From the NCBI GenBank assembly GCA_002633005.1, contig NMRA01000820.1, positions 87,831-129,385 on the forward strand: DNA of 41,555 bases, written 5' to 3'. Below the pieces are notes generated by a model that saw only the letters and a list, made by a program, of their open reading frames with translations, searched no databases and was not told the DNA's origin. Position numbers and translations under genes: made by a program. Origin of the DNA: Phoronis australis (lineage: Eukaryota > Phoronida > Phoronidae). This document shows positions 12,001-24,500 of this stretch, in pieces; the first letter of the stretch is position 1, and every line of letters begins with the position of its first letter.

Positions 12001-12666
12001 CATCACCCTGGATGCCGCAAAATACAGGAAGTAAAATCTAATGAAACATTCATATATGCACATGGAACTATAATTAACTCGTACCAAAAGTCTGGATGGA
12101 GATGATCCAATCAAGATAATTTGAACTAATCAATGAAAATCTGTCGCGGTTTGCTCGAATTTCTCTTAAGCTACGTGAAATCATGCATGTTGACGAGTAA
12201 AAAGTCCAAGGGACACAAATCTTACAACTTCCACCTGATACCTTCCCATGCTATTTTACAAATGTCACGCGCTTCGCTCAGTGTCGCGCTAGCCTTTGCC
12301 TAACTCACGTGACTCGGGTGAAATACTTTGTGGTTATCGCGCGTGTAGTGAAAAAGTTAATGGTGACCAAAAAAGTAGAGTTGGAATTCTTCTCCAAAGT
12401 CACCTCAATTCTCGTAATTAAGCTTCATCGAAGATGTGTATAGAAGTAGAAAGGACCAGTGAAGAAAGTAAACACCCTTTTAAATGATAGTTTTAAGTGT
12501 GGAATGTATTTTTGACGAGGTGGAAACTCAGAATCGGTGGCGGGATTAGGTCTACGGTCCGTTGAAAATACATGGAACGAAATGCGTACAGAAAGCGATG
12601 GAAATAATGTAGCCCGTAACCGGCCAACCGAGGGGCTACGTGTTGCCTAGGACGATAGTAGGCAGG

Positions 12667-12785
12667 GACCACCATCCTACTGGCACTGACGGCTAAGACG
12701 GAGGAGCTTCTATAGGTGCTTCATACGCCGGAAGATTTTTGGCGAATTATGCCTTGCATTGACTAAAACATCAAAGTCACATTGT
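12667..12785. repeat. Degenerate dispersed repeat, copy B
   Basis: Intermediate copy of the family: its first half aligns with 11821-11905 and its second half (GAATTATGCC, then TTGACTAAAACATCA) aligns with 13383-13430. No coding content is seen. Confidence 0.5.
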
Positions 12786-13282
12786 TATTAATACCTTTTG
12801 CTCACAAAGGTATACATTAGGAGGCCGTTGATGTATGTAATTCCTTACATCTCGAACAAATACTCCCGTTATGAAACTTTTTCTTTGTGCAGTCCCTCGT
12901 TCAGTTCCCAAAACTCACCATTTTTTAACTGCGTGCCAGGTGGTATGACGTCATATCCCCTGGCGCATGCAGTGTTAAAAATGGTCAGTTGCCAAATCAG
13001 CGACTGAATGAAGGACTGCTTGTAAAACAGTTTGATTATGGGAGTATTTGTTTGAGTTGGAAGAAATTAAAGACATCGACAGCCTCCTAAGATGTCCAAT
13101 GCACAAGCGGTACTTGAGCAAGACTTTGATGTTTTAATCAGTGTTAAGCATAATTTGCCAAATAGCTTCCACTGTATGAAATGCCTGTATCAACTTCACC
13201 ATCTCTAAAGCCAGTAGGGAGGGTGGTCACTGCCTACCCCTCGTCCTCACCCTTTTCTGTTAGCCTCGGGTGGGGTGTCCTA

Positions 13283-13430
13283 GTTACCACCATACAGGAG
13301 TGTAGACAGTACCACTGTCTGAGCTGTGCCGTCAATGGTGGCCATACACTGCCTTTCTCATAAGGCGGCCATAAAATATCCTATTCGGCTAATTATGCCT
13401 CACTTTGACTAAACCATCAGAGTGATGTTG
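13283..13430. repeat. Degenerate dispersed repeat, copy C
   Basis: The most diverged copy. It retains ACCACCAT near the start and the terminal block TAATTATGCC...TTTGACTAAACCATCA shared with 12667-12785. The middle region aligns poorly. Confidence 0.4.
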
Positions 13431-14169
13431 CTGTAAACTGTGCCTGTTATTCAGTGAGAGTAACTGGTTCTCAAGTCACTTTTAAATCAGAAATACACCT
13501 GTCTAATTATTACTTTTGTTCCCACCAGCCAATTTGATAAGGGTCCCATGTGACTTTTACTGCGAATTCTAGCAGATCACCAGTGTTGTGGGTCAGTAAT
13601 TGGACCATTCTCATAGTCATGGTGGTTCAGTAACCTTGATGCAATTAAAAATTCACATACTGTAGACATGTGGATTGTGAAGTGGTGTAATAAAGAATTG
13701 CTCAGTTCACAATTTCATGAGATGAATCGGAGGAGTGTTCAGAACTTAATTGTTGATTGCTGGAGTGTTGTTTAGAGTTTGAAGGATTTGAAGGTTCCAG
13801 TTGGTTCCAAAGGTGTCCTTCGGTACGTGAAAGGTACATTCCACCTGTAGAAAGGTCATTTGAAGTTATTGATATGCACCTCAAATCTAGATCTTTTAGT
13901 GAGTTAGTATTATTGTTGCATACTAAGCAATGGTCGTATGTTTCAAGGTGACACCTACAGGTGTCTCTCATTCCCAGGTTTTCACCAAGAGGGGTTCCAG
14001 TTTTGAGGTACATTAAAAGTGCAGGTCTTAGTCGCATTATGCCACAGTTGTGTTCCATTTACCTCCTATCAGTTCAAAGGTCATCTATAGTTAATTTGAT
14101 TCTGAACTTTCCATCGGATCTAAACCATCAAGCCTTTCTTTTGGCTAGTATTCTGAGAAACATTTTTCT

Positions 14170-14340
14170 GGGTGAGAAACAACATGACCGCCGGTCCTCT
14201 TAAATCAGACCCTCTCGCCCAAAACAGGACCTCCGGGGATCAAATGGGACCGCTGCACCAGAAAATGGGACTGACGCACCTAAAAACATGACTGCCCCAC
14301 CAGAAAACAGGTACGCCGGGGACTGAACATGACTGCCTGG
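14170..14340 (+). repeat. Left terminal inverted repeat
   Basis: This is the 5' arm of the element at 14170-15571. Its inner limit is set where similarity to the opposite arm ends, just after AACATGACTGCC. Confidence 0.85.
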
Positions 14341-15401
14341 GATTGAAACCGCAATGACAAACAAGCTAAGATTTATTACCGGTAGGCCTACACAGATAAT
14401 ACAATGGAACTATATACGTATGCATATGCAGGTCTTGTGCCGATTAATGCAACGAAATCTTTTGTGCGCTACAGGACACTTCGCTTTGTAACACGTGACG
14501 CTTTTGAGTCTTTACCACAAACCAACCACGCTGAACACATTTGAGCTAAATAATTATAACTTCATCCACTGGGTAGGTTTTAGAACAAAATGAAAATCGT
14601 TTTCTCCAATTTGACTTTTTTGTCAAGAAAAAAAGTGAGCGTTCTGGTTCTCTGGTGAAGCATCATTACTAGCCTTTGTGCAGCAAAGCAGTATACTAAA
14701 TAAACAGCTTGTCGCCGATGTGGGTAAAACACTGAACATATAAAATCTTCACCGAATTAGTGTTATTAATGACAACTCTTCTTTGAGTAAACTAAATTAT
14801 TTATCGGCGCTCGCCGGGAAAAATTGTCGTTATTCTGCTGCTAAAGTTAGGTCAGCTGACATTGACCAGTTCCTTTTTTCATCGATTCTTCAGTCGGCTC
14901 TTCTTCTCTTCTATGAAGTTGCGTACATAGCACAACAAGTTATTGGAATAGGTTTCATTTCGTCATGAGTTTTTAGTATTTTAAAACCAGCGTGCTGCTG
15001 CGAAGTTGAGTCATCATCTTCCGAAAGATGTCACAAAATTTTTGGAAATGGCGCGTGCTCATGTCACGAGTGTGACAGACTTTTTTGTTACAATAGGCAA
15101 AAAAATGACGTTCATTAGATTGTTTTTCACTCAAGCAGCTGCAACCCGCTGCAAGGTGAATGATGATTGACTCCTAGATTTTTCATGCGCCTGTTCAGCT
15201 CGCTAGCTCTACATGTTGATAAAAGTTTCACCACCTGGTGACGAGCAGAACTATACCCGGGCTGTGGGAAATTTCAGGGATGTAACGTAGCTCAATAACG
15301 CAGTGCTACCAAGCTTTATTTTGGCGAGTCTTTACACTGCTATCTGATCGGTTATGTCATAACTCGCAGTATCATGCAAAGGCCTTGATAACTATATTTT
15401 G

Positions 15402-15571
15402 TCCGGCGGTCATGTTCAGTCCCCGGCGGCCCTGTTTTGTGGTGGGGCGGTCATGTTTTTAGGTGTGTCAGTCCCATTTTCTGGTGCGTCTGTCTCATTT
15501 GATCCCCGGAGGTCCTGTTTTGGGTGAGTCAGTCCGATTTAGAGGACCGGCGGTCATGTTGTTTCCCACCC
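15402..15571 (-). repeat. Right terminal inverted repeat
   Basis: This is the reverse-complement partner of 14170-14340. It ends at CACCC (15567-15571), which pairs with the GGGTG that opens the left arm. Confidence 0.85.
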
Positions 15572-15681
15572 GTGATTTTGCCAAGTTATAGGTTGAAACT
15601 ATATAGTATAGCCTAAGAAGAGATTCTAGTTCAATACACAGAAACCTCCATGTATGCATGTGGTGTTAATATATGATTATG

Positions 15682-15751
15682 AGTGCTGGCTAGTACAGGG
15701 TTTAGGTGCTCTCTGCAACATCAGGGTATGAGGTTTCAAGTCACCAGCACT
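15682..15751 (+). other. Weak tRNA-like sequence
   Basis: The ends AGTGCTGG (15682-15689) and CCAGCACT (15744-15751) form a perfect 8-bp stem enclosing 54 nt, the size of a tRNA body. Inside are TGGCTAGTACAGGG, resembling an A box with an extra base, and AGGTTTCAAGTC, resembling a B box. The D and T stems do not close properly, so this is not a functional tRNA. A tRNA-derived SINE head or coincidence are both possible. Confidence 0.25.
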
Positions 15752-16940
15752 AGCACTTAGGGTGAAAATCAATTCCTGGATAGGATAGTGAATATATTGT
15801 ATAAGTACTCTGTGATGTGCCTATACAAACGGACTGAGGAGGGGGGTGTAGCTGAAGAACTACATGGCAGACTTGAAAAAAGGCCATATTTTGAGGTAGC
15901 TTCCATGAAAGAATAGCCCTTTTTTCGGGTATTATTTCATTAGCTCTACCCATTTAGGGTTTAATTCTATAAACCTTTGCCTTTTCTTAGAAATCCTTGG
16001 AAGCGGGATTTTTCTACCCAAACAGTACCAGAACTTCCGAAAGAGATGTTTCTCTTGGCAACAAAAGTTTTATGTTTGTAATGATATTAAAAATTCTGTA
16101 GATTTGTGTATTTGGAAAGAGGAAGATTTTTAGAGTCGAAACTCCAGTTTAGCTCAGATTTTTACAAGTTGCCACCTGCTTTCAGTCGTCGATGGCGTCA
16201 AATCGAAAGCGGTCCTGCTTGAACAACAGTTGGGCTTTAGACCTCTCCAGTACAAAGTGTGGTAGATATTCTGACACTTGTGATAGTGTTAAGCACAATG
16301 GGACCTGTGAGGTACTGTCATTACTGTTGTAAACTTTCCTATAGCTCTCTCAAAGATTAAGGCATAGTGTGAAGACTATGACCAAAGTTCATTTTTGCTT
16401 GCTGATTTTGGCATGACACCCCTGTGTGAAATGTGATGATTGGTGTGGGACTGTTTGGGCAAACAGGCCTTTTATTATTTTGCTGTTCAAGTTGAGTTGA
16501 AGTCTTGAGTTTCTTGTAATCTTCCATTCATGCTTGCAAGTATACAATCCAGGGGCTATTTTATCAAGGTCATCTGTCCAGTTGTATAACAGCATATGCA
16601 TCTCTGTAGCACATACCATTAGTTTGCTCTGTGATTCATGAAGACTGAAAATTTTGGCCACAGACCAAATTTACAAGTAACCTAAGTTTCTCAGTGTTGT
16701 TATGATAAAATCACATCTTCAATTGCCTTTGCACTAATATCTGTCTACCACTGCACTGGACATATGAGATTTGGTAAAACCGCCTATGATTTCTTCAATT
16801 TTATTTTTCACCTCCTGGTCTTTTGTGTGAATGATTTTGTGAAAGCCATGTAAAAGTGTAGTGTTACTGTGTTGTAAAGTAGTGCAACAGCTGTTCTTGA
16901 GGTATGTTGCTTACATACTAGAGTTTGGAGTAAGAGTGAG

Positions 16941-16960
16941 AGGTCAGAGGTCAGAGGTCG
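16941..16960 (+). promoter_or_regulatory. DR1 nuclear-receptor motif in intron 1
   Basis: AGGTCA (16941-16946), a G, AGGTCA (16948-16953), a G and AGGTCG (16955-16960) make one perfect and one near-perfect DR1 sharing the middle half-site. DR1 elements bind RXR heterodimers such as PPAR:RXR, and HNF4. It lies 1.1 kb upstream of the HMGCS start codon. Mammalian mitochondrial HMGCS2 is a known PPAR target, which makes this suggestive. A three-unit AGAGGTC heptamer repeat arising by chance is the alternative. Confidence 0.4.
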
Positions 16961-18070
16961 TGAACCCTGACACTTGTTACCCTAATTTATGGTAGTCAGC
17001 CCTGAATGTGTCCAGGGGAGCTGGAAATATATTTAATCCTTCTTCACTTGCCTAAAAAGTGGTGGAGGACATTCTTGAATGTTGTGGGCACAAATGTTGC
17101 TAGGCAACAAAGTGAAGTTATTATATGGAATGGAAATCCACATTATGTAAATGATTTGTCATCACCCTTTTCAAGTAGACTTGAACAAGGTCGGGTGCAT
17201 TCCACATGAATATTCATCCAAATCAATGCTGTAGTGGTCAGCATGTTTTAATTATCCAAGGTCCCCCCATAGTTCAGTTCCCTGTGAAAATATTTCAGAA
17301 ATAGAATTGATTTGTTGCTTGCAGTTGCTATGTGTAGTTGTTCGTGGTATTCAGATTCATTGCAAAATAGTCATTTGCTCTGTTCCATGTGCTCCACATA
17401 TTACCATTGGATGATTTATGTCACTTGGGCTCATGTGGATGACTCATAGCCAACTATGCGATTCAGTCCACATGAACAGTGAATTGGTATTCTATGATAT
17501 AACCATGTGCGTTGCCATTCATGATAACACTTTAAAAAAGCATGTTCCCTATATTTTTCGTGGTGAAAATCAGTGAAATTTCAAAGCTAAAATTTCTGAA
17601 TAATTTCAAACAAATAACTTATTTTCATTTGGTTGCTTTTTGGGTTCACGATTTAACTTCAACAAAGTCATGCAAATGAATTTTGTTGAAATGTGTCAAT
17701 TTTTTGAGAACTACTGCTGCAAGCAAAGGGTGTACAATTAACTCCATTCTGTCCCTCATGCTGTATAAGGTTGATTGTGTCTGGCCTGAAGTTTGTTGAT
17801 GAATTAATGACAAAATTGTTAATTTGAAAATCAGCTCATTGTGGTGCAAACTTGGCTTTTCTTCTGGAGCAATAGCAAACAGCTTCATTTGAGATGTTGC
17901 CCTTGCAGTTATTTTGTATTTCCTAGATTTGTTTTCAAAACAGTATCTTAATGAAAGCTAAGTTAACTAACTCTGCTCGTTTGTACCTGTGTTAGATTTC
18001 AGTTGAAAAGCAAACTTAATAAAGTCATTAATATGAGCATGAATATTAATGTGAATATATTTTCTCTCAG

Positions 18071-18524
18071 GATCTTGCTGCCAAAATGCCTGGACCACAA
18101 TCTACAACTGCATGGCCACAGAATGTGGGTATCGTCGCCATGGAGATATATTTCCCGTCACAGTTCGTGGACCAAACAGAGCTGGAGGCATTTGACGGTG
18201 TCTCAGCCGGCAAGTACACCATAGGACTGGGTCAGTCCAAGATGGGCTTTTGTTCTGATCGGGAGGACATCAACTCGCTCTGTTTGACCACTGTCCAGAG
18301 ATTGGTGGAAAAGTACAGTATTTCCTACACAGACATTGGCCGGCTGGAGGTCGGCACGGAGACGGTGATTGACAAGTCAAAGAGCGTAAAGACTGTGTTG
18401 ATGCAGCTGTTTGAAAGCGAGGGCAACACGAATGTGGAGGGTATCGACACGACCAATGCTTGCTATGGTGGTACTCAGGCCCTATTCAATGCCATTCACT
18501 GGGTGGAGTCCAGCTACTGGGACG
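18071..18524 (+). CDS. HMGCS1: HMGCS first coding exon (coding from 18086)
   Basis: The exon starts after TTTCTCTCAG (acceptor at 18069-18070), carries 15 nt of 5' UTR and then the ATG at 18086. It ends at 18524 before donor GTATGT, in phase 1. It encodes residues 1-146 and the first base of codon 147: the N-terminal thiolase-fold half with [24 protein letters not shown], the general-base loop [14 protein letters not shown] (Glu92), and the nucleophile motif TTNACYGGT (Cys126). These blocks are nearly invariant in animal HMGCS. The open frame runs a few codons past the donor to a stop, as expected for intron sequence. Confidence 0.97.
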
Positions 18525-21500
18525 GTATGTGATAAGGCGTTTTTTCTAAGTATGTCGGGGAAAAGTAGTATTGTGAGATATGCGTCTGGTTCGAAAGCCA
18601 TTACGACACTTTTGTACCTGAGATGCAGTGTTATGGCTGTTGTAACTAGAGCCTGTTTTCACGTCTCAGTTAAATGTGGAATCATTCTGTTGGTCACCTG
18701 ACACTTTTTGTTGGTTGAGTACAACAACGAGGAAGTGGCATTGTTACACGACTTCAAAGCTTGGCTTTAAACTCCAGTCGATGTCATTGTCAACAAATTT
18801 TGACACCATGGATGTTATGAAAATGCATCCGATGACCGCTATCGATTGTGGGCATATTTGGATTTTTTCTGCTTGGGAAAGGGGCTTGAATAGTGTTCCG
18901 GACTGAGAAAGGTTTGCTTCATGATTCCCAATGTTCTCTTGAATGTCTGAAGGGTCAGCTAGGGAAGGGCTAGGGGGAGCTGCATTTTTCCAACAGTTAA
19001 TTATCTTTGACTTGAAGCTTACTCCATCTAGGGTCAGACCAACACATTAGATGTTTTCAAATGTGACTGCCACATGTACTCTTAGGCATAAGTTGGTAAC
19101 TGATATTTAGCTGTTTATAAATATCTGTACTGTTACTCACGAGGGCAAATGTTATCAAAGGTTTTCACACCTGAGTTATGCTGGTTGTCGTTTGTTAAAA
19201 ACAGCTGAGATAAGGTATAAACAATCATTGCCAAGAATCTACAACTGAACGTAGTGCAGTAGTCACATGATGTGGTTACATTGACCTAGTTTTCAACTGC
19301 GTAAATGAGCTACAAATTGTCCACTTCAAAAATGAGAGATAGGAGATTTGGAAGGTCCCAAGAGCTAACAGTACATGCGGACTTTTAGAAAGTTACCATT
19401 GGAATAGTTCATAATGTCAGATTGGAGTTGGTGTTGGCTTTCTTTACTCCTGCCCTCTGGTGGCCGATATGATAAATACAACACAGTTGTAGAGTTTCTA
19501 CTCTGAGGTTCTCTGATTAAAATCTCCTAGATAGACTGATTTCCTGAATGCTAGAGGCCTTTGATAATTACGTGCCCTTAGCCTCTATCTTGTGGGAAGT
19601 TTCATAATGCTTCACAGCATATGCTGTTTATGAGTTTTAGGAACTGTGGGCTCAAGTGTGTGCTTATACCATATCAAAGTTTGACTATTTTGGGTTCACC
19701 TGATTATTGGCTTTAACACTGGGCAAAACTGGTTATTATCTTAAAGACTCTGTTTGCTGTGTACAAGCAATTAGTTCATAAGGTTGTTGAACTGAGAATA
19801 CATGTTCATTAGCACTACACTCATAGCTCTGCACAGGCTGATAAGATAAGGTGGTTATGTAATAGGAATGCTTAGCTTCTTGTTGGCAACCTGGAAGTTG
19901 GTACCCAGAGGGTTAAAACTGCCTTGTTATTGATGGCAAGAAACCATAGTTGGATAAGTGATGAAACTTGTGTTGTTAACACCTGGCAAATGTTGGTTTG
20001 CTTATCTGCAGTGCACTGCCTGAAGAACTAAAAATGATCACCTTTCTTAACTTGCTGCGGAACATGTTTTCTATGTCTTTTTCCATATAACTGGTAAATA
20101 TTTCGCAAATTTTTTGATTTGTGACAAAAGTAATCAAATTTGCTTTTAAATGCCTTCTACACAATCAAGTTTTCTGAAATGTTGGGCCCTTTATTATAGG
20201 GATATACTTATAATTGTGATTCCAATAATTTAATTCATCATCAATATGACAATGAAATTCAGCATCTGTATGGAACAATTGGTCGTTCCCCATCACATCC
20301 AGTGTATTAGCTACCATGTTGATCACAATTTAAATTGACATTTTGACTAGTGCGTGTGCAAAACTATGTATTCCTCTCGCACAAAGAATCTTGCGAAGGC
20401 TGATCCGCTTAAACTTAGCGTTATTGACATATTAGATCAGTGAAAGTGAAATTCGCAGGACAGAAACTGTTTGAAATGGATTTTGATTGTTTTTATGCGT
20501 ATTAACCCATAAGGCCCTTTGCTACTAATGTCGACGCATCAATATTTTGTGGAGTTGCGGTCAGTATGAACGGTTAACTTCGGTCCTGGATCGAAGTTAA
20601 CAGCACCTGTTAACTTCACAGGTAATCAAGTGGATTTAACAGCAGATTGCGACGCTGCGGTGCAGTATGAGTCAGTGGTCACAACTTTGGTCTCATCAAA
20701 GTTTTTTCCATTGACGTGTGCTTTCGTAAACAATAAAAAAAAAGGGCAGTGTTATTGCCCATAGTTGCTTATATTTTGGTCGAATAATCAACAATCGAAT
20801 TAGAAATAAGTTTTATGTCAATTAGCACGCATAAATGTTTTCAAATTGTCACATTAATACATCGTAGCGTGCCACGGGTTGCATCAGCGCTGCCTTGCAA
20901 TTACTTCGGTGACCACAGCGTCACCTGCTTTTTATTTCGATGCTGTTAACTACCAAAGCTGGTATGAACGATTCAATTATCTTAGCAGTTTACGTCGACA
21001 CTCCACTCATATCAGAGTTAAGTTAGTGTGGAAGGGCTCCTGGTTCTCTATGTAATTTTAATGTCATTGATTTTGATCTAATATTGACTGCACTGTATTG
21101 CTAGGTCGTTACGCCTTAGTGGTTGCTGGTGACATTGCGGTGTACGCCACTGGGAATGCGCGGTGCACAGGTGGTGCCGGTGCTGTCGCCATGTTGGTTG
21201 GTCCTGATGCACCACTTGTATTTGACAGAGGTGAGTGACGAGTGTTTGTGAGTGACAGTGTGTTGATTAGAGACCCCAGTAGTCCTCCTTAAAGAATTGG
21301 AGGTTTTGCAGTTGTAGACAGCAGAATTTTATATTTTTGGTTTTTACGGCTATTGGCTCTAGTCGGTATGTTCATTTGTACATTGTTTTTGTTAATGTAG
21401 GGAATCTTTTGCACTGTGCCCTGTAAAATCAACCCATTGGCAATTGTTGAATATGAACACCTTCATGGGACTCACTCTTCCAAGTGGGAATTATTTGCAA

Positions 21501-24500
21501 GTCCTGTGTTAATGTTCACCTCTGCCTGAAACTGCACACTGGCATTTCAAGGCCTGTGCATGTGTTATTGTTTATTCACACTGCATTTGTGGTTGACCTT
21601 TGATCAGCCATTTGGCCACAAGTGGAAGTAAATATGACTGGAGAAGCTGTTGAAACCAGTGCCAATGTGATACCCTACTGCAGACAGGGCTGGGCTGTTA
21701 TGTCCTGAACATGAGCTTGACTGGAAACCCTGTTGAGATCTGCTGCAATGATTAGTTGTGTGTGCAGACTTAGTGCAACTCCATGAAGCAAGTGAAAGTT
21801 GTGGTTTATATTGTGATGGGGACCTGTAGTGATGTGAATAGTTTGAAGGAGTGTCTCTCATCTAGACTGCATTGCCCTGTGTGTAGCAAGAGATTTTTAC
21901 CTTTTGTTTGTTGAAATCTCCTGTAACCCAAGAAATATTGGTTTCATGATTCTATAGGTTTTTGTAACTTATGTATTGACAATCACTGTGTGGTCTCTCA
22001 AGTGTGAAGGTGTATTTTTCATTATGACTCATAAAATTATATCATAAAATTGCATTTAGGAACCTTAAATGTTTGTTGCTATTGTGTAAATCATGCAAGT
22101 AATACCATTAGCTTGTCATTACCAAGGTATCAGACTTATTCCATAAGAATGCACTGTTGATTGACATTTCCAAGCAATCTCCTTTCTTTTACTGTTAGAC
22201 CTTCATCTCTCAGTGCAACTATTAGGCTTGCATGTACTGACTGTACTGAATTTTCAAATTCTTATGCACAAGAGATCTGTTTACAAAAACAGACTGTCTA
22301 GGTATTGCTGAGGTTTCCCACAGATATTTTTGACTTGACCACCACAAACCTGTTTGAAAACTGTGTTCTCATCCCAGCTTGACATAATTCAGGGTGCTGG
22401 TGTTATGCCATGATGTGTGTCTGGTAGCCTTGCAGGCAGAAACTGGTATTAGAATTGAAAGATTTGTTTACATGATTTTCTGGATTTGTTTACATGTTGT
22501 TACTTGGTGCAGAACAAATAGTTTAGCAGACTACTCTAGAATTTAACACAATTCATTAACAATTTCAACATCTGTAATGGTGCGATGAACTGAAAATAAA
22601 AGGCGTGCGGAAATGCAGTAGTTTGTAGGCAAGGGAAGTGAACTTTGGCATGTCTGTGTGCATTCCCGGGGGAGGGGGAGGGGCAGGGGGGGATGCTCGG
22701 CTAGACTTTGATGGGAGTTCAAGCTAATTTGTGATATTCGAACTTGGAACTAAGGAACTTATTTTGGGTTACTTCCATGAGAATTTTTTGTCTGAGCTGC
22801 AGCTGGGAAATATATTATGATACCAATGTATTCAGAAAGTAGACTTGAAAAGGAGACCTGTGAAAAGTCTTCTCACTGGGGTTTGGTAAATCCATTGAAA
22901 CCTGTCTCTAAGGATTTGGAGACAACAGATCTTTTATTTTCAACCCATTCAGCTAGAACAGTAATAGAAAAAAGGTTGTGTTGTCAAACACAAGAGAACA
23001 GATTCCATCCCTGTAACAGTCTGTGGTAAAACTGGCTTGACTGAAGTGCTGTGACATTTTGTGACATTTTAAGAATTCTAATAAAATGTGAGAAATTTGC
23101 TAAGCTAAGTAGGCTGTTAAGCGGTTTTTTTTTGGGGGGGGGGGAGGTTTGCAGTTATTTCATGCTGCATCAAGTGGTGGTTTCCTTTTTCACAAACTGT
23201 ACAATTACATAATTCAAGTATTGTGTATCAAATATGTGACAGAATCAAAGTTGATGTGTAATATATTCCAAAAGCACCAAAAAACTGTGGCAGTTGAGAC
23301 CTCCCTGTGACATTTTGAAAATTTTGAGACGTGATTAATTGTGACCATTAAACACGAATGCGTTCTAGAGCTGCAAAAAGAGTGCATCATTTGCAATGGA
23401 AGTTCTTAAAATATAATATTAAAAACGGAACTGTTTGTGTGCTTGGACATGGAATGCAAGTTATGGAACCTGTTAGTTGTGATAAGAATATAATTCGCAA
23501 GATAAATCCTTGAATAGGGAAGTTCATTAGATAATGGGATTCTTTTAAGAGGAATTTTGTTGGAGAAAGGGCATCATATCGTAGTGATCATACTTGGTTG
23601 TGTGGAAAAGTCAGTCTCCTTCATTGTTCATGTGTTGGGAATTGTGAGCCTCGGAAATCGGAATGAATTTTGGTATTCCTTTATGTGGTGTTGGTGGAAA
23701 CTGGAGTCTGGAAACCATATTGTGGAAACATGCATTTATTTGGTGTTTCTGTTTATGAAAGAAATGAATTAAAAATTTCACTTTGTCATCCATATTGTGT
23801 CCTAAATTTGTGAGATTTAACCGTAATGACTTGTGCATGTGGACATGTAATTGGGACAGAAGAGAAACATTTCTTACTTAATGAGTTAGGTTATGCTGAG
23901 TAAAGCAAGGTAGTGTTAATCCTGTTTGTCATGGCTGTATGGTGCATGACACGTGAACAGATTACGTTGCTTGAGTCAGTTAATAGCCGCTAACTCATTT
24001 GGACGTTTTGGGATTATTTTTAAAACAATTTTTTAGAGGAGACCAAAAATGGTGAAAAGAAAGACACGGAAAAAAGAAATACACACCATTTGTGAACAGA
24101 TTTCCTTATGCCCTTTGAAACCTGTTTCATACCATTCCATGGCATTTTAAATGCGTTTTCATAGCAAAACCATGTTCTCAACAGTTTTGACTAGTGAGCC
24201 TCTCAGACTCAATTTTTCTTCTCACACTTTTCTTAGAACTCCTGCGAATGGCTTTGTTCCTGATATGCTATTGTGTCCCCTTGAGTCCATGGTATTTAAC
24301 CTCAATGTTACACTTCTATAGGACATTTGACCCACAGTGTTACATTGCTGTCACTCTGTTTTATATTAAAATTCATTGCAATGCCATTGAGTTATGCTTG
24401 TGCTTTTTATGTTGCAATGTGGACGCAAAGAAATGAAAAGATAAATGAATCACAGTAATCCGTTTTTCGCTTATCTGACTCGCCCAGAAGTGTGTTGCGG

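Larger units (their letters stand above)
14170..15571. mobile_element. 1.4-kb non-autonomous transposon with ~170-bp TIRs
   Basis: Left arm 14170-14340 and right arm 15402-15571 are inverted copies that agree at roughly 90% by eye, starting GGGTG(A/G)GAAACAACATGACC. Each arm is built from short sub-repeats of the type AACATGACYGCC or AACAGGACC followed by C/G-rich spacers. The ~1.06-kb interior has only a 61-codon open frame (14783-14968, +) and no transposase-like domain, so it is probably mobilised in trans. I found no clear target-site duplication. Long sub-repetitive TIRs occur in several DNA-transposon groups, so I leave the superfamily open. Confidence 0.85.
11467..18070 (+). other. Intron 1 (5'-UTR intron), inferred
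   Basis: If the proposed first exon is right, this 6.6-kb intron separates it from the ATG-bearing exon. The acceptor is sound: a T/C-rich run, TTTTCTCTCAG, ends at 18070. The intron holds a hairpin (11952-12000), three copies of a degenerate repeat, a 1.4-kb inverted-repeat transposon, a weak tRNA-like sequence and a DR1 motif. Two - strand open frames, 13702-14058 (118 codons, Ser/Asn-rich C-terminus) and 16389-16661 (90 codons), have no domain I recognise and may be chance. Confidence 0.45.

Noticed and set aside
13702-14058. 118-codon - strand open frame as a gene
   Set aside because: It has no known domain and a low-complexity Ser/Asn end, and a stop lies directly upstream of its ATG. 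It remains only a weak candidate.
15682-15751. Functional tRNA gene
   Set aside because: The D and T stems do not pair and the boxes carry extra bases, so only a weak tRNA-like call is kept.
16389-16661. 90-codon - strand frame with protein-like composition
   Set aside because: I recognise no family, and no exon chain supports it. One such frame is expected by chance in a window this long.
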